Source: Yponomeuta sedellus (Eukaryota > Arthropoda > Insecta > Lepidoptera > Yponomeutidae). From it: DNA of 64,000 nucleotides. The DNA lies in assembly GCA_934045075.1 (NCBI GenBank), contig OW203727.1, positions 10,050,675-10,114,674 on the forward strand. Reading direction: 5' to 3'. Of the stretch, positions 57,301 to 64,000 are shown in pieces. Within the stretch, counting starts at the first letter, position 1, and each line of letters starts with the position of its first letter. A program made the translations under genes and the position numbers. Below the pieces are notes generated by a model. It did not search any database, was not told the DNA's origin, and saw only the letters and a program-made list of their open reading frames with translations.

Positions 57301-58031
57301 AATATTATAGAGGCGAAAGTTTGTTAGTGCGTATGTTTGTTATTTCTTCACATTCAAACGGCTGGAGCTATATTAATAAAATTTGGTATGGAGTTAGTTG
57401 ACACCCTGGATTAACACATAGGCTACGTTTTACTGCGGGAAAATATCTTATTCTCTAATAAACCGCGGGTAACACCGCTGGGCACAGCTAGTGTTAAAAT
57501 AAAGATATCGAGATAAAGTTATGTATGCAACGACTAACGAACTTTGATGAATTCAAGGTGATTTGTCACGATCGTGGCCAGTGGCAGTCCCTGGCCTCTG
57601 CCTACCCCTCTGGAATAAATAAATATTTATTGACATATTACTCAGATCTCGATAGCCCTATACTAAGTACAACTAAATGACTTGTATTAGGTGCTAACTC
57701 GACGATAGATTTAATACAATAAATACATAGATAACATCCAAGACCCGAGACAAACTAGAAAAGTTCATTTCCTAGCTTGACCCGGCCTGGGATCGAACCC
57801 GAGACCTTCGGTTTTACAGTCAGCGTGCCAAACCGCTGCGCCACTGAGGCCGTCGATACAGGCGTTAAGTTACGTAAGTATGTAATATTACTGTTGCTAC
57901 AGGTATTATATGAAAAAGTACTTACATAACGTGACAATGAATGGAGTAAGTTTGTAACGTCTTTCTTCTAAGAGGAACTCTTTTTTGTGCCTTTGAAGCA
58001 CAATTTTATCTTCCAGATCTATCCAACCCAT
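42351..58031 (-). CDS. Pyruvate-kinase-like protein B (divergent pseudoenzyme)
   Basis: Eight coding exons join in phase on the minus strand: 57926-58031, 54260-54486, 51937-52272, 50582-50731, 49972-50076, 49088-49324, 45825-46047 and 42351-42565. They give 532 residues. Intron phases (1,0,0,0,0,0,1) equal those of PK-like A from its exon 2 on, and the C-domain exon is 223 bp in both. Catalytic changes: Asn75 to Arg59, Lys270 to Ala258, Glu272 to Cys260, Asp296 to Cys284 (ARGDLG became ARECIA), Thr328 to Gly317. Arg73, Asp113 and Arg120 are kept. The effector loop GWRxGxGxTNT is lost (now EKGPTSSYND). No frame is broken. The ATG at 58029-58031 (AAAATGG) follows a good acceptor at 58035, so an upstream non-coding exon, or a coding one, is possible. 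Introns are long and packed with repeats. Confidence 0.9.
42645..42915 (+). repeat. Dispersed LINE/SINE 3' repeat (PK-like B last intron)
   Basis: Contains CCGCGGGTGTCGTAAAAGGC, GACTAAGGGACACAAACCTG and GGGCTATGTCTAGCAGTGGA, sequence that recurs widely in moth genomes at the 3' ends of retroelements. Confidence 0.65.
42920..43245 (-). repeat. Dispersed repeat B copy
   Basis: Minus-strand, nearly full length. Starts at GCTTGTGGCCTAGTTGAACT and runs to the GGAGTATGGCCTAACC end. Confidence 0.8.
43903..44335. mobile_element. MITE with about 35-bp inverted ends
   Basis: Ends CTAAGG...CCTTAG. The terminal repeats share CTTATCAAATATCTTTGTC. It is 433 bp, with no coding capacity, in an intron of PK-like B. 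No clear target-site duplication is seen. Confidence 0.7.
45553..45588. repeat. 12-bp hairpin
   Basis: Arms 45553-45564 and 45577-45588 (TGCTCTTGTCTT and its inverse), 12-nt loop. Confidence 0.9.
45660..45725. repeat. 18-bp inverted repeat
   Basis: The arms 45660-45677 and 45708-45725 are perfect reverse complements around 30 nt. They lie downstream of PK-like B exon 7. Confidence 0.95.
46378..46560. repeat. Palindromic tRNA-like repeat (PK-like B intron)
   Basis: Perfect 38-bp arms 46387-46424 and 46434-46471 lie around a 9-nt centre (CTATCCGTG), which is the anticodon loop of the reverse strand. The plus-oriented side continues into the normal 3' flank. A 20-nt piece with GCACGGGTTAGTGCATT is duplicated at the end. 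Confidence 0.95.
47575..47690 (+). repeat. Dispersed repeat D fragment
   Basis: Contains GAGAAGGAAAATATTGTAAA and GAGGCTTGGTTGGCTCCGAA, matching 21.3 kb. Confidence 0.6.
47970..48964. mobile_element. 995-bp non-autonomous DNA transposon with 8-bp target duplication
   Basis: The terminal inverted repeats are at least 73 bp with one mismatch (start GAGTTAGTGCATTACTTGTC). They are flanked on both sides by GCCTGAGG (47962-47969 and 48965-48972). The ends are built of 16-17-bp subrepeats with ATTCGTCACT. No transposase. An 8-bp duplication fits hAT, P or Mutator-like elements; the terminal bases are not typical hAT. It lies in a PK-like B intron and is nested in a repeat D copy. Confidence 0.9.
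49890..49950 (+). repeat. RTE LINE 3' end scrap
   Basis: TCTACCTTCTTCTCCGGGAT followed by GCAGGCGTGA resembles the RTE 3' terminus. It ends just beyond PK-like B exon 5 (49972). Confidence 0.45.
50125..50215 (-). repeat. Dispersed repeat B, end fragment
   Basis: GTGGTGGAGTATGGCCTAAT and GTGCCCCAGCAGTGGGGACA match the end of repeat B. Confidence 0.75.
50805..51070 (-). repeat. Dispersed repeat B, truncated
   Basis: Matches the 53600-53975 copy from GCGCTCGTGGTCTAG to ACAATCCTC, then departs. Confidence 0.8.
51615..51735 (+). repeat. Dispersed repeat C copy
   Basis: Contains CTGTATTGCACACGAAACAT and CGAGCTTATCTCCGAAAGAG followed by ATTTCTTCCAG. Confidence 0.6.
52320..52980 (+). repeat. Dispersed repeat F plus tRNA-like end
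   Basis: Repeat F start (52320-52500) is followed by unrelated sequence. Repeat D core (52770-52820) is then followed by a minus-strand tRNA-like head at 52890-52975 (GGGGATCAAACTTGGTCTCT, GAGCTAAAACCGCTG). Confidence 0.65.
52990..53400 (+). repeat. Dispersed repeat E interrupted by a SINE
   Basis: The repeat E left part (52995-53100) and right part (53300-53400, GGCTACGATTTACTGCGGGA) are separated by a family 1 SINE at 53100-53295 in minus orientation. Confidence 0.85.
53100..53295 (-). repeat. tRNA-derived SINE, family 1, nested in repeat E
   Basis: Read on the minus strand: GACCTCTGTGGCGTAGCGAT (A box), then GAGGTCCCGGGTTCGAATCC (B box), the body TTTGTGATGTCTTTGTTTCT and the tail ATGTAAATGTTATGTTATTT. 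Confidence 0.9.
53600..53975 (-). repeat. Dispersed repeat B, full-length copy
   Basis: Nearly complete reverse complement of the 3199-3565 copy. Starts at GCGCTCGTGGCCTAGGCGAA and ends GGGGACAAACAAGGGTTGAT. Confidence 0.85.
53976..54225 (-). repeat. tRNA-derived SINE, family 2 (copy 1)
   Basis: Minus-strand head: GACGGCCTCGGTGGCGCAGT (A box) and AGGTCTCGGGTTCGATCCCC (B box). The body has CTAGTTTTTCTCGGGTCTTG and it ends in an AATAAATATT-type tail. Same family at 57613-57860. It sits 35 bp from PK-like B exon 2 (54260). Confidence 0.9.
54530..54830. repeat. Purine/pyrimidine-biased low-complexity block with hairpins
   Basis: A GAGGAAGAGGA and CTCTCTCTCTC tract, then a perfect 16-bp hairpin with arms 54693-54708 and 54718-54733. 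A weaker CCTCAAAA/TTTTGAGG pair follows. Confidence 0.85.
54860..55110 (+). repeat. Dispersed repeat F/D composite
   Basis: Repeat F start (54865-54975) is joined to the repeat D core and the end GCCCGCACTGGGGATCGAAC, without the segment seen in between at 52 kb. Confidence 0.7.
55150..55292 (-). mobile_element. 5'-truncated RTE fragment with TATG tail
   Basis: The 3' end CTTACGCCTGTATCCCAGAG is preceded on the plus strand by ATACATACATACAT, the reverse of the TATG tail. Coding match to the other RTE copies stops near 55290. Confidence 0.85.
55440..55600 (-). mobile_element. mariner right-end fragment joined to RTE
   Basis: Nearly identical to 13368-13512, the right end of the mariner. It ends abruptly at GATTGGCTCTC on the left. 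The join to the RTE is the same as in the 13.5 kb copy. Confidence 0.9.
55582..57130 (-). mobile_element. RTE-type LINE, interrupted by another repeat
   Basis: Reverse transcriptase (RQG-like motif near 57030, KTKVLVFEKG and VKEFVYLGSLFT at 56640-56860) and a C-terminal region (55602-56141: LMYGSDTWVWQKK, MLRWFGHVERM, KSTRNRRACMQRLM). A repeat of about 530 bp splits the frame at about 56167-56698. The upstream RT and endonuclease parts are missing or decayed. It lies in PK-like B intron 1, same strand as the gene. Confidence 0.88.
56167..56698. mobile_element. Repeat H inserted in the RTE LINE
   Basis: Begins AGGGTTCCGTACCTCAAAAG and ends GGTGCGCGAGTCTGACTCGC followed by ACTTGGCCGGTTTTC. Contains a short GTCC microsatellite (56233-56265). 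I recall this sequence as very abundant in Lepidoptera. A diverged end lies near 62915-62965. Confidence 0.75.
57295..57495 (+). repeat. Dispersed repeat E
   Basis: The best copy here: AGCTATATTAATAAAATTTG, GAGTTAGTTGACACCCTGGA and the end GGGTAACACCGCTGGGCACA followed by GCTAGT. Confidence 0.8.
57520..57612 (+). repeat. RTE LINE 3' scrap, opposite orientation
   Basis: TGCAACGACTAACGAACTTT to CTCTGCCTACCCCTCTGGAA, the plus-strand sense of the RTE C-terminus. Confidence 0.7.
57613..57860 (-). repeat. tRNA-derived SINE, family 2 (copy 2)
   Basis: Closely similar to 53976-54225 over its length. It is 66 bp from PK-like B exon 1 (57926). Confidence 0.9.
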
Positions 58032-58056
58032 TTTCTGTAAGAGAAAGTATTTATAA

Positions 58057-58232
58057 AGTTATATATTAAAAGGGTCAAATCGCGATTATTTATTAGGTAA
58101 AACGTAATTACCTTATTTCAGTTACAGGCAGGTACAGTTGCCGTGGTCTCGAGTAGACTGAACGTCGGGAAATAAGGTAATTACGTTTTACCTAATAAAT
58201 TATCGCGATTTCACCCGTTGAATATATAACTA
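58057..58232. mobile_element. Fold-back MITE G, full copy
   Basis: The 63-bp arms 58057-58119 and 58170-58232 surround a centre with CAGTTGCCGTGGTCTCGAGT. It starts about 22 bp upstream of the 3' splice site or first exon of PK-like B (58034). Confidence 0.9.
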
Positions 58233-58259
58233 TGTATGAGTATCGCGAATCATTAAGAC

Positions 58260-59225
58260 ATGCTAAAGTATTTATGGTTTTCCTTGCATAAAACACCTAT
58301 CTGTATTATTTATATGAACATGAATCCTTTGAAATATTCCTGACAGGGAAAAATCCTTTCAACAACGTTTAAAAATATGTTTTCGAGATTGTTTTATTTA
58401 TGAAAACTCTATAATAGTCTGTCCTCAAAAATTTGCAATTTCTGAAACACGCCTTTGTGTTTGTAGTGCTCAACACCTTTTTTCTACGACTTTCGTTCTT
58501 TTTTTTATTGTATAATGTGGTTTTAGATTAGATTTACTCTTTTTTGCACACCATACGCTATGAGAGTAAATGAAAATTTTAAATATCTAAGTTACATAGT
58601 ATACCATTGGCGGTTTTATCGCTAAAATCGATTTGACGATACAGGTATATAGACAAAAGGACTTACGTACATTAGCAAAAATAATTAAATGGTTTTTGCA
58701 TTATCTCCTTTGCAGTGGCTATATTTTTGACAGAAAATAATTAAGACTACGAATATGATAAATTGGTTTTATGTAGAACAATGCTTTACCGAGGGCTGCG
58801 CTATTGGTATTAGGGGTGAGACCGTGTAAACAGCGACAGCTACGTAAAACTTTATATTTTGATAAATGCCAATTCTATGTCATTCTTTTGTTCATAATTT
58901 TGTGACTTTAAACATTATCCAACCGTACCTAAGCACCATAATAAGGCAGAACAACAAAACAAATGTATCGCTTCCCCCTTTTTATTTTAGGAATTGCGCC
59001 TTTTAGAGGTAACATTGGAAAACCGCGGAATAACTTTCAACATTTTGATCGACTGTTAAGTCTGACACACGAATTAAAACATCCTTGGGCTGGCAGCACG
59101 TGCAGCATGCTGTCTCGCTCACACAATTTACCATTTTTAGTGTTTGTAATAAAATGAGTAATGTTTTGACGAATGTGAGCTAAATAGGGCCATGAATAAT
59201 TAAATTGCGGACAATAAAGGCATAT
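58260..59225. other. No supported gene
   Basis: The region upstream of PK-like B. It could hold its promoter or a non-coding first exon. No recognisable coding exon. Confidence 0.45.
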
Positions 59226-59229
59226 TTTT

Positions 59230-59580
59230 CTTTTACTAAGTTTTTGATGGAGGGTGGAGGAACGAGCGCTGGAGCGAAAAGGTGCTGCACTGGTGGCCGC
59301 GGGATGAGACACGTCGCCGGGGGCGTCCGCGCCGCCGCTGGAGTGACGATGTGGTGCGCGTGGCGGGTCCGCTCTGGACCAGACTAGCCGCAGATCCCCA
59401 TGAATGGCATAAGATGGAGGAGGCCTTCACCCAAAGTTGGGTTCCCAAATTTAAGACCTAACATAATTGTGTAATTTTATATGATCATTGGTATAGCATG
59501 TTATTAATGTCTAAATAACTTCTTTTAATTTAAATATTTAAAATTTGTAAAAATTCAATTTGGAAATAAAGGCTCATTTA
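59230..59580 (+). mobile_element. LINE ORF2 C-terminal scrap and 3' UTR
   Basis: The plus strand reads an RT-type C-terminus (LHWWPRDE, RRRGRPRRRW, VRVAGPLWTRLA, MEEAFTQSW) ending TAA at 59461. An AT-rich tail follows, with AATAAA near 59565. Confidence 0.7.
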
Positions 59581-59634
59581 ATTTCAAGTTTTTGATACGT
59601 TAAATATGATTAAAAAATTTAAAATTTTGGAAAC

Positions 59635-59723
59635 AGCTTTTCCTTTTCTTCTCTCGCATAGGGAAGAAAAGGAAAAGCTAAATGTGGTCTGCGGGCATGC
59701 ATCAAACCCGCAGACCACATTTA
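59635..59723. repeat. Twin hairpins, both 17-bp arms and 11-nt loops
   Basis: Hairpin 1: arms 59635-59651 and 59663-59679. Hairpin 2: arms 59679-59695 and 59707-59723. Both are perfect and share one base, with unrelated sequences (AGCTTTTCC-rich and GTGGTCTGCGGG). Confidence 0.97.
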
Positions 59724-60264
59724 TCAAAAATTTACTAATTTGGTTACAATTAAAAATGTTAAATTGTGCCTGATACTAATCTCCATGATGGTTATTCGGT
59801 GTTTTTTATACCAGTGGCCCTGTTATGCAAATAATACGCTAAATTATAACGCTAAAATATTATACAATATAAACTAAAAAAGTGTATTAAACAAACATTT
59901 TCTGGTGTAATAGTAAGTATCTTAGTTATCTATTATGTTTACTCTACCAATTACTTGCACTTACAAAAATTACTTGCACTTAAGTTCCAGCTAATTAAGA
60001 AATAACAAATATTAAATAAATAATTTAATATTATTAATAAAACTGGGGTAAAATAACCTCACAGTCAACAATACAAACACAGGTTCAAATGCAAATTGAA
60101 ACGTGATTCAAACCACAATGGGTATTTTTCCTAGTTGTAACCACTGTCAAACTCCGTGCACTGCTCTATGGTTTGTAACGAAACCACAGATAATAGACCG
60201 AATTTGACAGTTATTGCTACAGAATTTATCTGTGAGGAAAAACGCCCATTCAAACTTCAAAATC

Positions 60265-60357
60265 ACGGATGTCAAAAAAAGACGGATGCCATCTCGCATT
60301 GAAAGGGCACACCGTAGATAGAGGGCACACCCTTTCAATGCGAGATAGCATCCGTCT
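60265..60357. repeat. 28-bp imperfect hairpin
   Basis: The arms 60280-60307 and 60330-60357 have one mismatch around a 22-nt loop. The first 25 bp (60265-60289) also match, inverted, 62387-62411. Confidence 0.95.
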
Positions 60358-60359
60358 AG

Positions 60360-61590
60360 GGTGTGAAGCACCCCTAGTCCTACACTTTTGTGTGCATACA
60401 CGCGCTAACTCACCCTGATACACCAAGTCAGTCACTCTGCCGCCATTACGCTCCAGGCAGCAGTACCAGTAAGTCTTGTTTGACACAAAAGATAATTTTA
60501 AGAAATCCCGTCTTGTGTGGTACGGTGGTGTAAACACTTCTCGAAAAAATGCAATAAGTCTCATGGGAGACCATGCGTAAATAATGTTTTAAGTTACTGA
60601 TTCGTGATATTTTTCCTTGCTAAGTTTTGTTTACTTTTCTTTATTTACTTACAAATTGGGATGTCAAATACCGCAGTGATACCAGTTTTTTTCCGGGAAA
60701 AATTCCCGAAAAGTGGAGAAATATGTATTTGTTGCATTTATTAGTGTTTTTATAGTAGTAGTTTTGGAGTTATGGAAATACGCAACCGTAACCCCTATAA
60801 AATAATATATCTTTATTATCTTCAAATATCTAATTGTATGAAATTTGCCGCCTCATTTCTGTACAAGCCGTGCTGTGTGTGGACATCTAACAACGTTGTG
60901 CATGAGCCGTCTATTTCTTTTTATAGTGCCAATGGCTATACCACAAACATAAAAAACAAGAGATAACCTACAATATTTATTGATTAAGTTGTCAAACACC
61001 CGCCACCATTGTAGGTGGCTTGTCAAACACCCGCCATCGTTGTAGGTGGTAGTGATATTAAGATATTTTGTATACTAAACTTTCCACTTATTCGTCTCAT
61101 GTGATAATGTGAGTAAATTGAGCGCGTGAGTTAAATGGTGACGCTTTTTCACGTTAATTTGTAAATGTAATTAGTTTCTCTTTCTAATTTTTGTTTCTTA
61201 TTCGTTTTTATCAATATTTTAAAAATTGAAGAATAAATAAGTGGCAGTTGTTAAAGGTATGTGCTACAAAAACACTAAATTTGTCGATTCCAAAACTCCC
61301 AAAATTTTTTATACAAAACTTCACTCTATATTAGCACCTTAAAATAAGTAAATATAGTTACACCCGATTTGATTCTATAGTAACAAACTAAAAGAAAGTG
61401 CTATCAATGTTAGCTAACATCTCAACTTTATGCAAATATGCATCCGATTATCCGATCTCTAGTCATAACCAATGCCTCAATCGAGGCCCCACCTCCTTCA
61501 TAAAAGCCTTTTAAGTCACTCAGTAGTATGATAAAACTGAAACCGTCACTAGATTAGGTAAGTTTACTTAATTTTTTGATAACATGATTT
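60360..61590. other. No supported gene
   Basis: A tandem pair GTCAAACACCCGCCAYCRTT occurs at about 60990-61045. Otherwise nothing is recognised. Confidence 0.4.
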
Positions 61591-61597
61591 AAAGCCT

Positions 61598-62365
61598 TTC
61601 GGAGCGTTAATTAGCGCCAACAATGGAAAAAATCATAACTTTTTTATAGAATGTTTTTATCTAAAAGTGAAAATGAGAAATCTTAACAACTGTGATAACT
61701 ATTTTTCAAACTTACAGTATAGAACATATGATCAATAGATTAAAACTTTAATGGATTTCCGTTAAACCGGCTGTTTTTCCGGCTGTCCTTGGTTGTTGAT
61801 TCTAGTTTCTAGACTGTATGTTTCAAAAATAGTTGTCACAGTTGTTAAGAGAATATTGTAAAGAGGTTCGAAATTTCACTGATGTTGTGAGTCGCCCATT
61901 GGCTCAATTGGTAGAGCGCTAGTACGGATAGCCAGAGGTTGCGGGTTCGAATCCCGGCATGGGTGAAATTTTTAGCCTCTAAATAGGTTTTTAAATTTGT
62001 TCCTTAGCACGGGTTAGTGCATTAAAAATAAAAATAGTGTAATCATGTGGGTACAGTGATATCGTTCCGATGTTAAACCTAACTGCAAAGTAGGTAGCGG
62101 GGCTGTAAGTAATGCAATTTGCTTAAGTCAGATGTCGCTGCCTGTACGTAATACAGAGAATATTGTAAAGAGGTTCGAAATTTCACTGATGTTGTGAGTC
62201 GCCCATTGGCTCAATTGGTAGAGCGCTAGTACGGATAGCCAGAGGTTGCGGGTTCGAATCCCGGCATATGCATGGGTGAAATTTTTAGCCTCTAAATAGG
62301 TTTTTAAACAGTTGTTAAGATTTTTCATGTTCACTTTTAAAATAAAACGTATTATAACACAACTT
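61598..62365. mobile_element. Element with inverted ends carrying a tandem tRNA-like dimer
   Basis: The left end matches the 26.07 kb terminal repeat (TTAATTAGCGCCAACAATGG, then AAATGAGAAATCTTAACAAC). The right end near 62300-62365 is its partial inverse (GTTGTTAAGATTTTTCATGT). Between lie two direct tRNA-like units with a period of 307 bp (61861 and 62168). The second has a 5-bp insertion in its 3' acceptor part. Confidence 0.8.
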
Positions 62366-63770
62366 AGGACTCTCCCTCTACGGTTCCATCCGTCTTTTTT
62401 TGACATCCGTGTTCAAAATATGATTTTTTTATACGCAATCTTGGACGATTTTTTTCCTTAATCTGTGATAAAATCTAAGCTGGATCCTTATTTCTGCAGA
62501 CCGTATAAAAATAAACCAAAACTGTAACCTTTTTTTAAGTGTGAAACACTCACTGATCTCCATGGTGCCGACCTATTTGACAAACTGTTGTTAAAATGGT
62601 TTAAGACGTAGAGGGAGTAAACCGTAGAATCTACGGAGTAAACTCTATCTACGGTTTAAGATGAGTCCTGTGGATGCGTCCTTCAAAAAAATTAAAGCTG
62701 AGTTAACCTCACGTTAATCTGTGGAGAATGGACCACTCGGTCAAAGAGTATACCAAAGAGTATATAACCACTACGTGAGTATACAACCACTACACACTCG
62801 GTAAGAGTGTACAAAGATTGTGAAAACGCGGCTTATTTCTTCTAAAAATTAAACAATGTATTATAAGCAGCTCTTGACATTGACAAATTCGAGGGCCGAG
62901 TCAATCACCAAAAATCACCAAGTGCGGGTCAGGGACCGGGGGTTGCGTACAAACTTGTAGGGGTACAATTGGTTCGAATTTCTAAAGACCTTTCTAATGG
63001 CATAGACTGATTCGCTACAAAGGTGGGTACATTATATAAGACTCATTATTCTTTACGCTAAAAAAATCTTTACTAATTGAATGGGCGCCAGATGTATGGA
63101 GTAAACAAAATAGTGATTATTTTATGCTGTGCGTAACCGAGGTGGCGTTTAGGGTGATTGGTTCTTATCGTATAAAATACTCTAAGGATACTCTAAAATA
63201 CTCTAACCTACATAATTATAGGTTACACAATATTACTAAATTAACTTCAGATTAAATTAACACATGTTATCAAGATTGCGCACATGAAGGCCCATATCAA
63301 GATAGGTACTAGCTGTGCCCGCATTACTTCACTTTATACACCTATTAGACTATTACGACCTCTGAATTGTGTTAGAACATTTGGAGTAACAAGAATAAAG
63401 CCGTGCTAATTAGGTGTATTTTATAACATCTATATATTTTATTTCCTTTGCTTTTTGTCCCACAAAATTACCTAAACTGCATCCAACAAATTGATAGTTT
63501 CTTCTAGTACATACCAAACGATTTTATGTCATACCTAAAGAACGAAAAAAGTGGAAAAACTGTTTGAATCATTATTGTTGTCATCGAAGGCACAAAAATA
63601 CGTACCAAGTCCTGTCAAATTTCTTATTTATATCTGTTACTATTGAATTTGATAATACACATTACGAATCCTTTAGGATTTGGTGCGTATATTTATTTAG
63701 GCGAAATATAAAATTTTTGGGTTGATTTAACTGGATCTTTCGGTACGGTATCGAAAAAAATCATCACTCA
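62366..63770. other. Non-coding, short repeats only
   Basis: Small inverted motifs around CTCTATCTACGG (62600-62660). A repeat H scrap near 62915-62965. No gene seen. Confidence 0.4.
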
Positions 63771-63774
63771 CCCA

Positions 63775-63870
63775 ATACATCCCCACCGAGGAGCACGGGT
63801 CTCTTCCCTGAGGAAGGTATAGGCCATAATCCATAATGGGGCCAAGTCCGGATTGGTGGAGGTAAAAAAA
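63775..63870 (+). repeat. Dispersed repeat B, degraded end fragment
   Basis: CACGGGTCTCTTCCCTGAGG and GGGGCCAAGTCCGGATTGGT match the first part of repeat B. Confidence 0.65.
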
Positions 63871-64000
63871 TATCGTGTTATAGTCGAACAGTTCAATTCT
63901 GTAAATGCAATTAGCATTAAGTCCACCTTTTGTACATTATCTTTTGTGAAAGAATTGTGAATTAACAGTCAATTAAAATCGTGGAAAAAAATAAACACCG

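Noticed and set aside
42351..58031. Reading B exons as exons of gene A (one large PK gene)
   Set aside because: Each set contains one complete, ordered copy of the PK fold with its own N-terminal and stop-containing exon.

Overview
This is animal nuclear DNA, most likely from a moth or butterfly. The genes are split by introns with GT/AG borders, protein-coding content is low, and most of the rest is transposable elements. The tRNA-derived SINEs, RTE- and jockey-like LINEs, mariner, fold-back elements and several short dispersed families resemble those usual in lepidopteran genomes. That assignment rests on recall of such repeats; no species can be named.

Only three host genes can be supported, all on the minus strand. 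(1) 3607-5063: the first four coding exons of AAR2, a U5 snRNP assembly factor; its 3' exons lie off the left edge, and the last visible intron holds a jockey-type LINE (1-2450), a tRNA-like repeat and another dispersed repeat. (2) 34657-40556: a complete nine-exon pyruvate-kinase-like gene (PK-like A, 543 codons). (3) 42351-58031: a second, more divergent pyruvate-kinase-like gene (PK-like B, eight coding exons, 532 codons). A and B are tandem paralogues with the same intron phases at every shared junction. Both keep intact frames and consensus splice sites, yet both have lost key catalytic residues. A has lost Arg73, Asp113, Lys270, Glu272, Asp296 and Thr328 (muscle PK numbering) but keeps the C-terminal effector-site motifs. 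B has lost Asn75, Lys270, Glu272, Asp296, Thr328 and also the effector motifs. They look like conserved pseudoenzymes rather than pseudogenes.

Layout: 1-5.1 kb LINE and AAR2; 5.9-7.4 kb a nearly perfect 1.5 kb inverted repeat; 8.1-8.5 kb a frameshifted unknown coding remnant; 10.8-11.3 kb RTE remnant ending in a long TATG microsatellite; 12.2-13.8 kb a dead mariner abutting a truncated RTE; 14-30 kb gene desert with SINEs, MITEs and tRNA-like palindromes; 30.1-31.7 kb a poly(A)-tailed GC-rich retroposon with target-site duplication inside an older LINE; 33-34.6 kb tandem tRNA-like units; 34.6-58 kb the two PK-like genes, with introns full of mobile DNA; 58-64 kb repeats and a cluster of short perfect hairpins.

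The most distinctive non-genic signal is a tRNA-like repeat with a period of about 308 bp. It occurs as direct dimers, inside elements with terminal inverted repeats, and as long palindromes, two of them centred on its anticodon stem-loop. This suggests fold-back priming or template switching.
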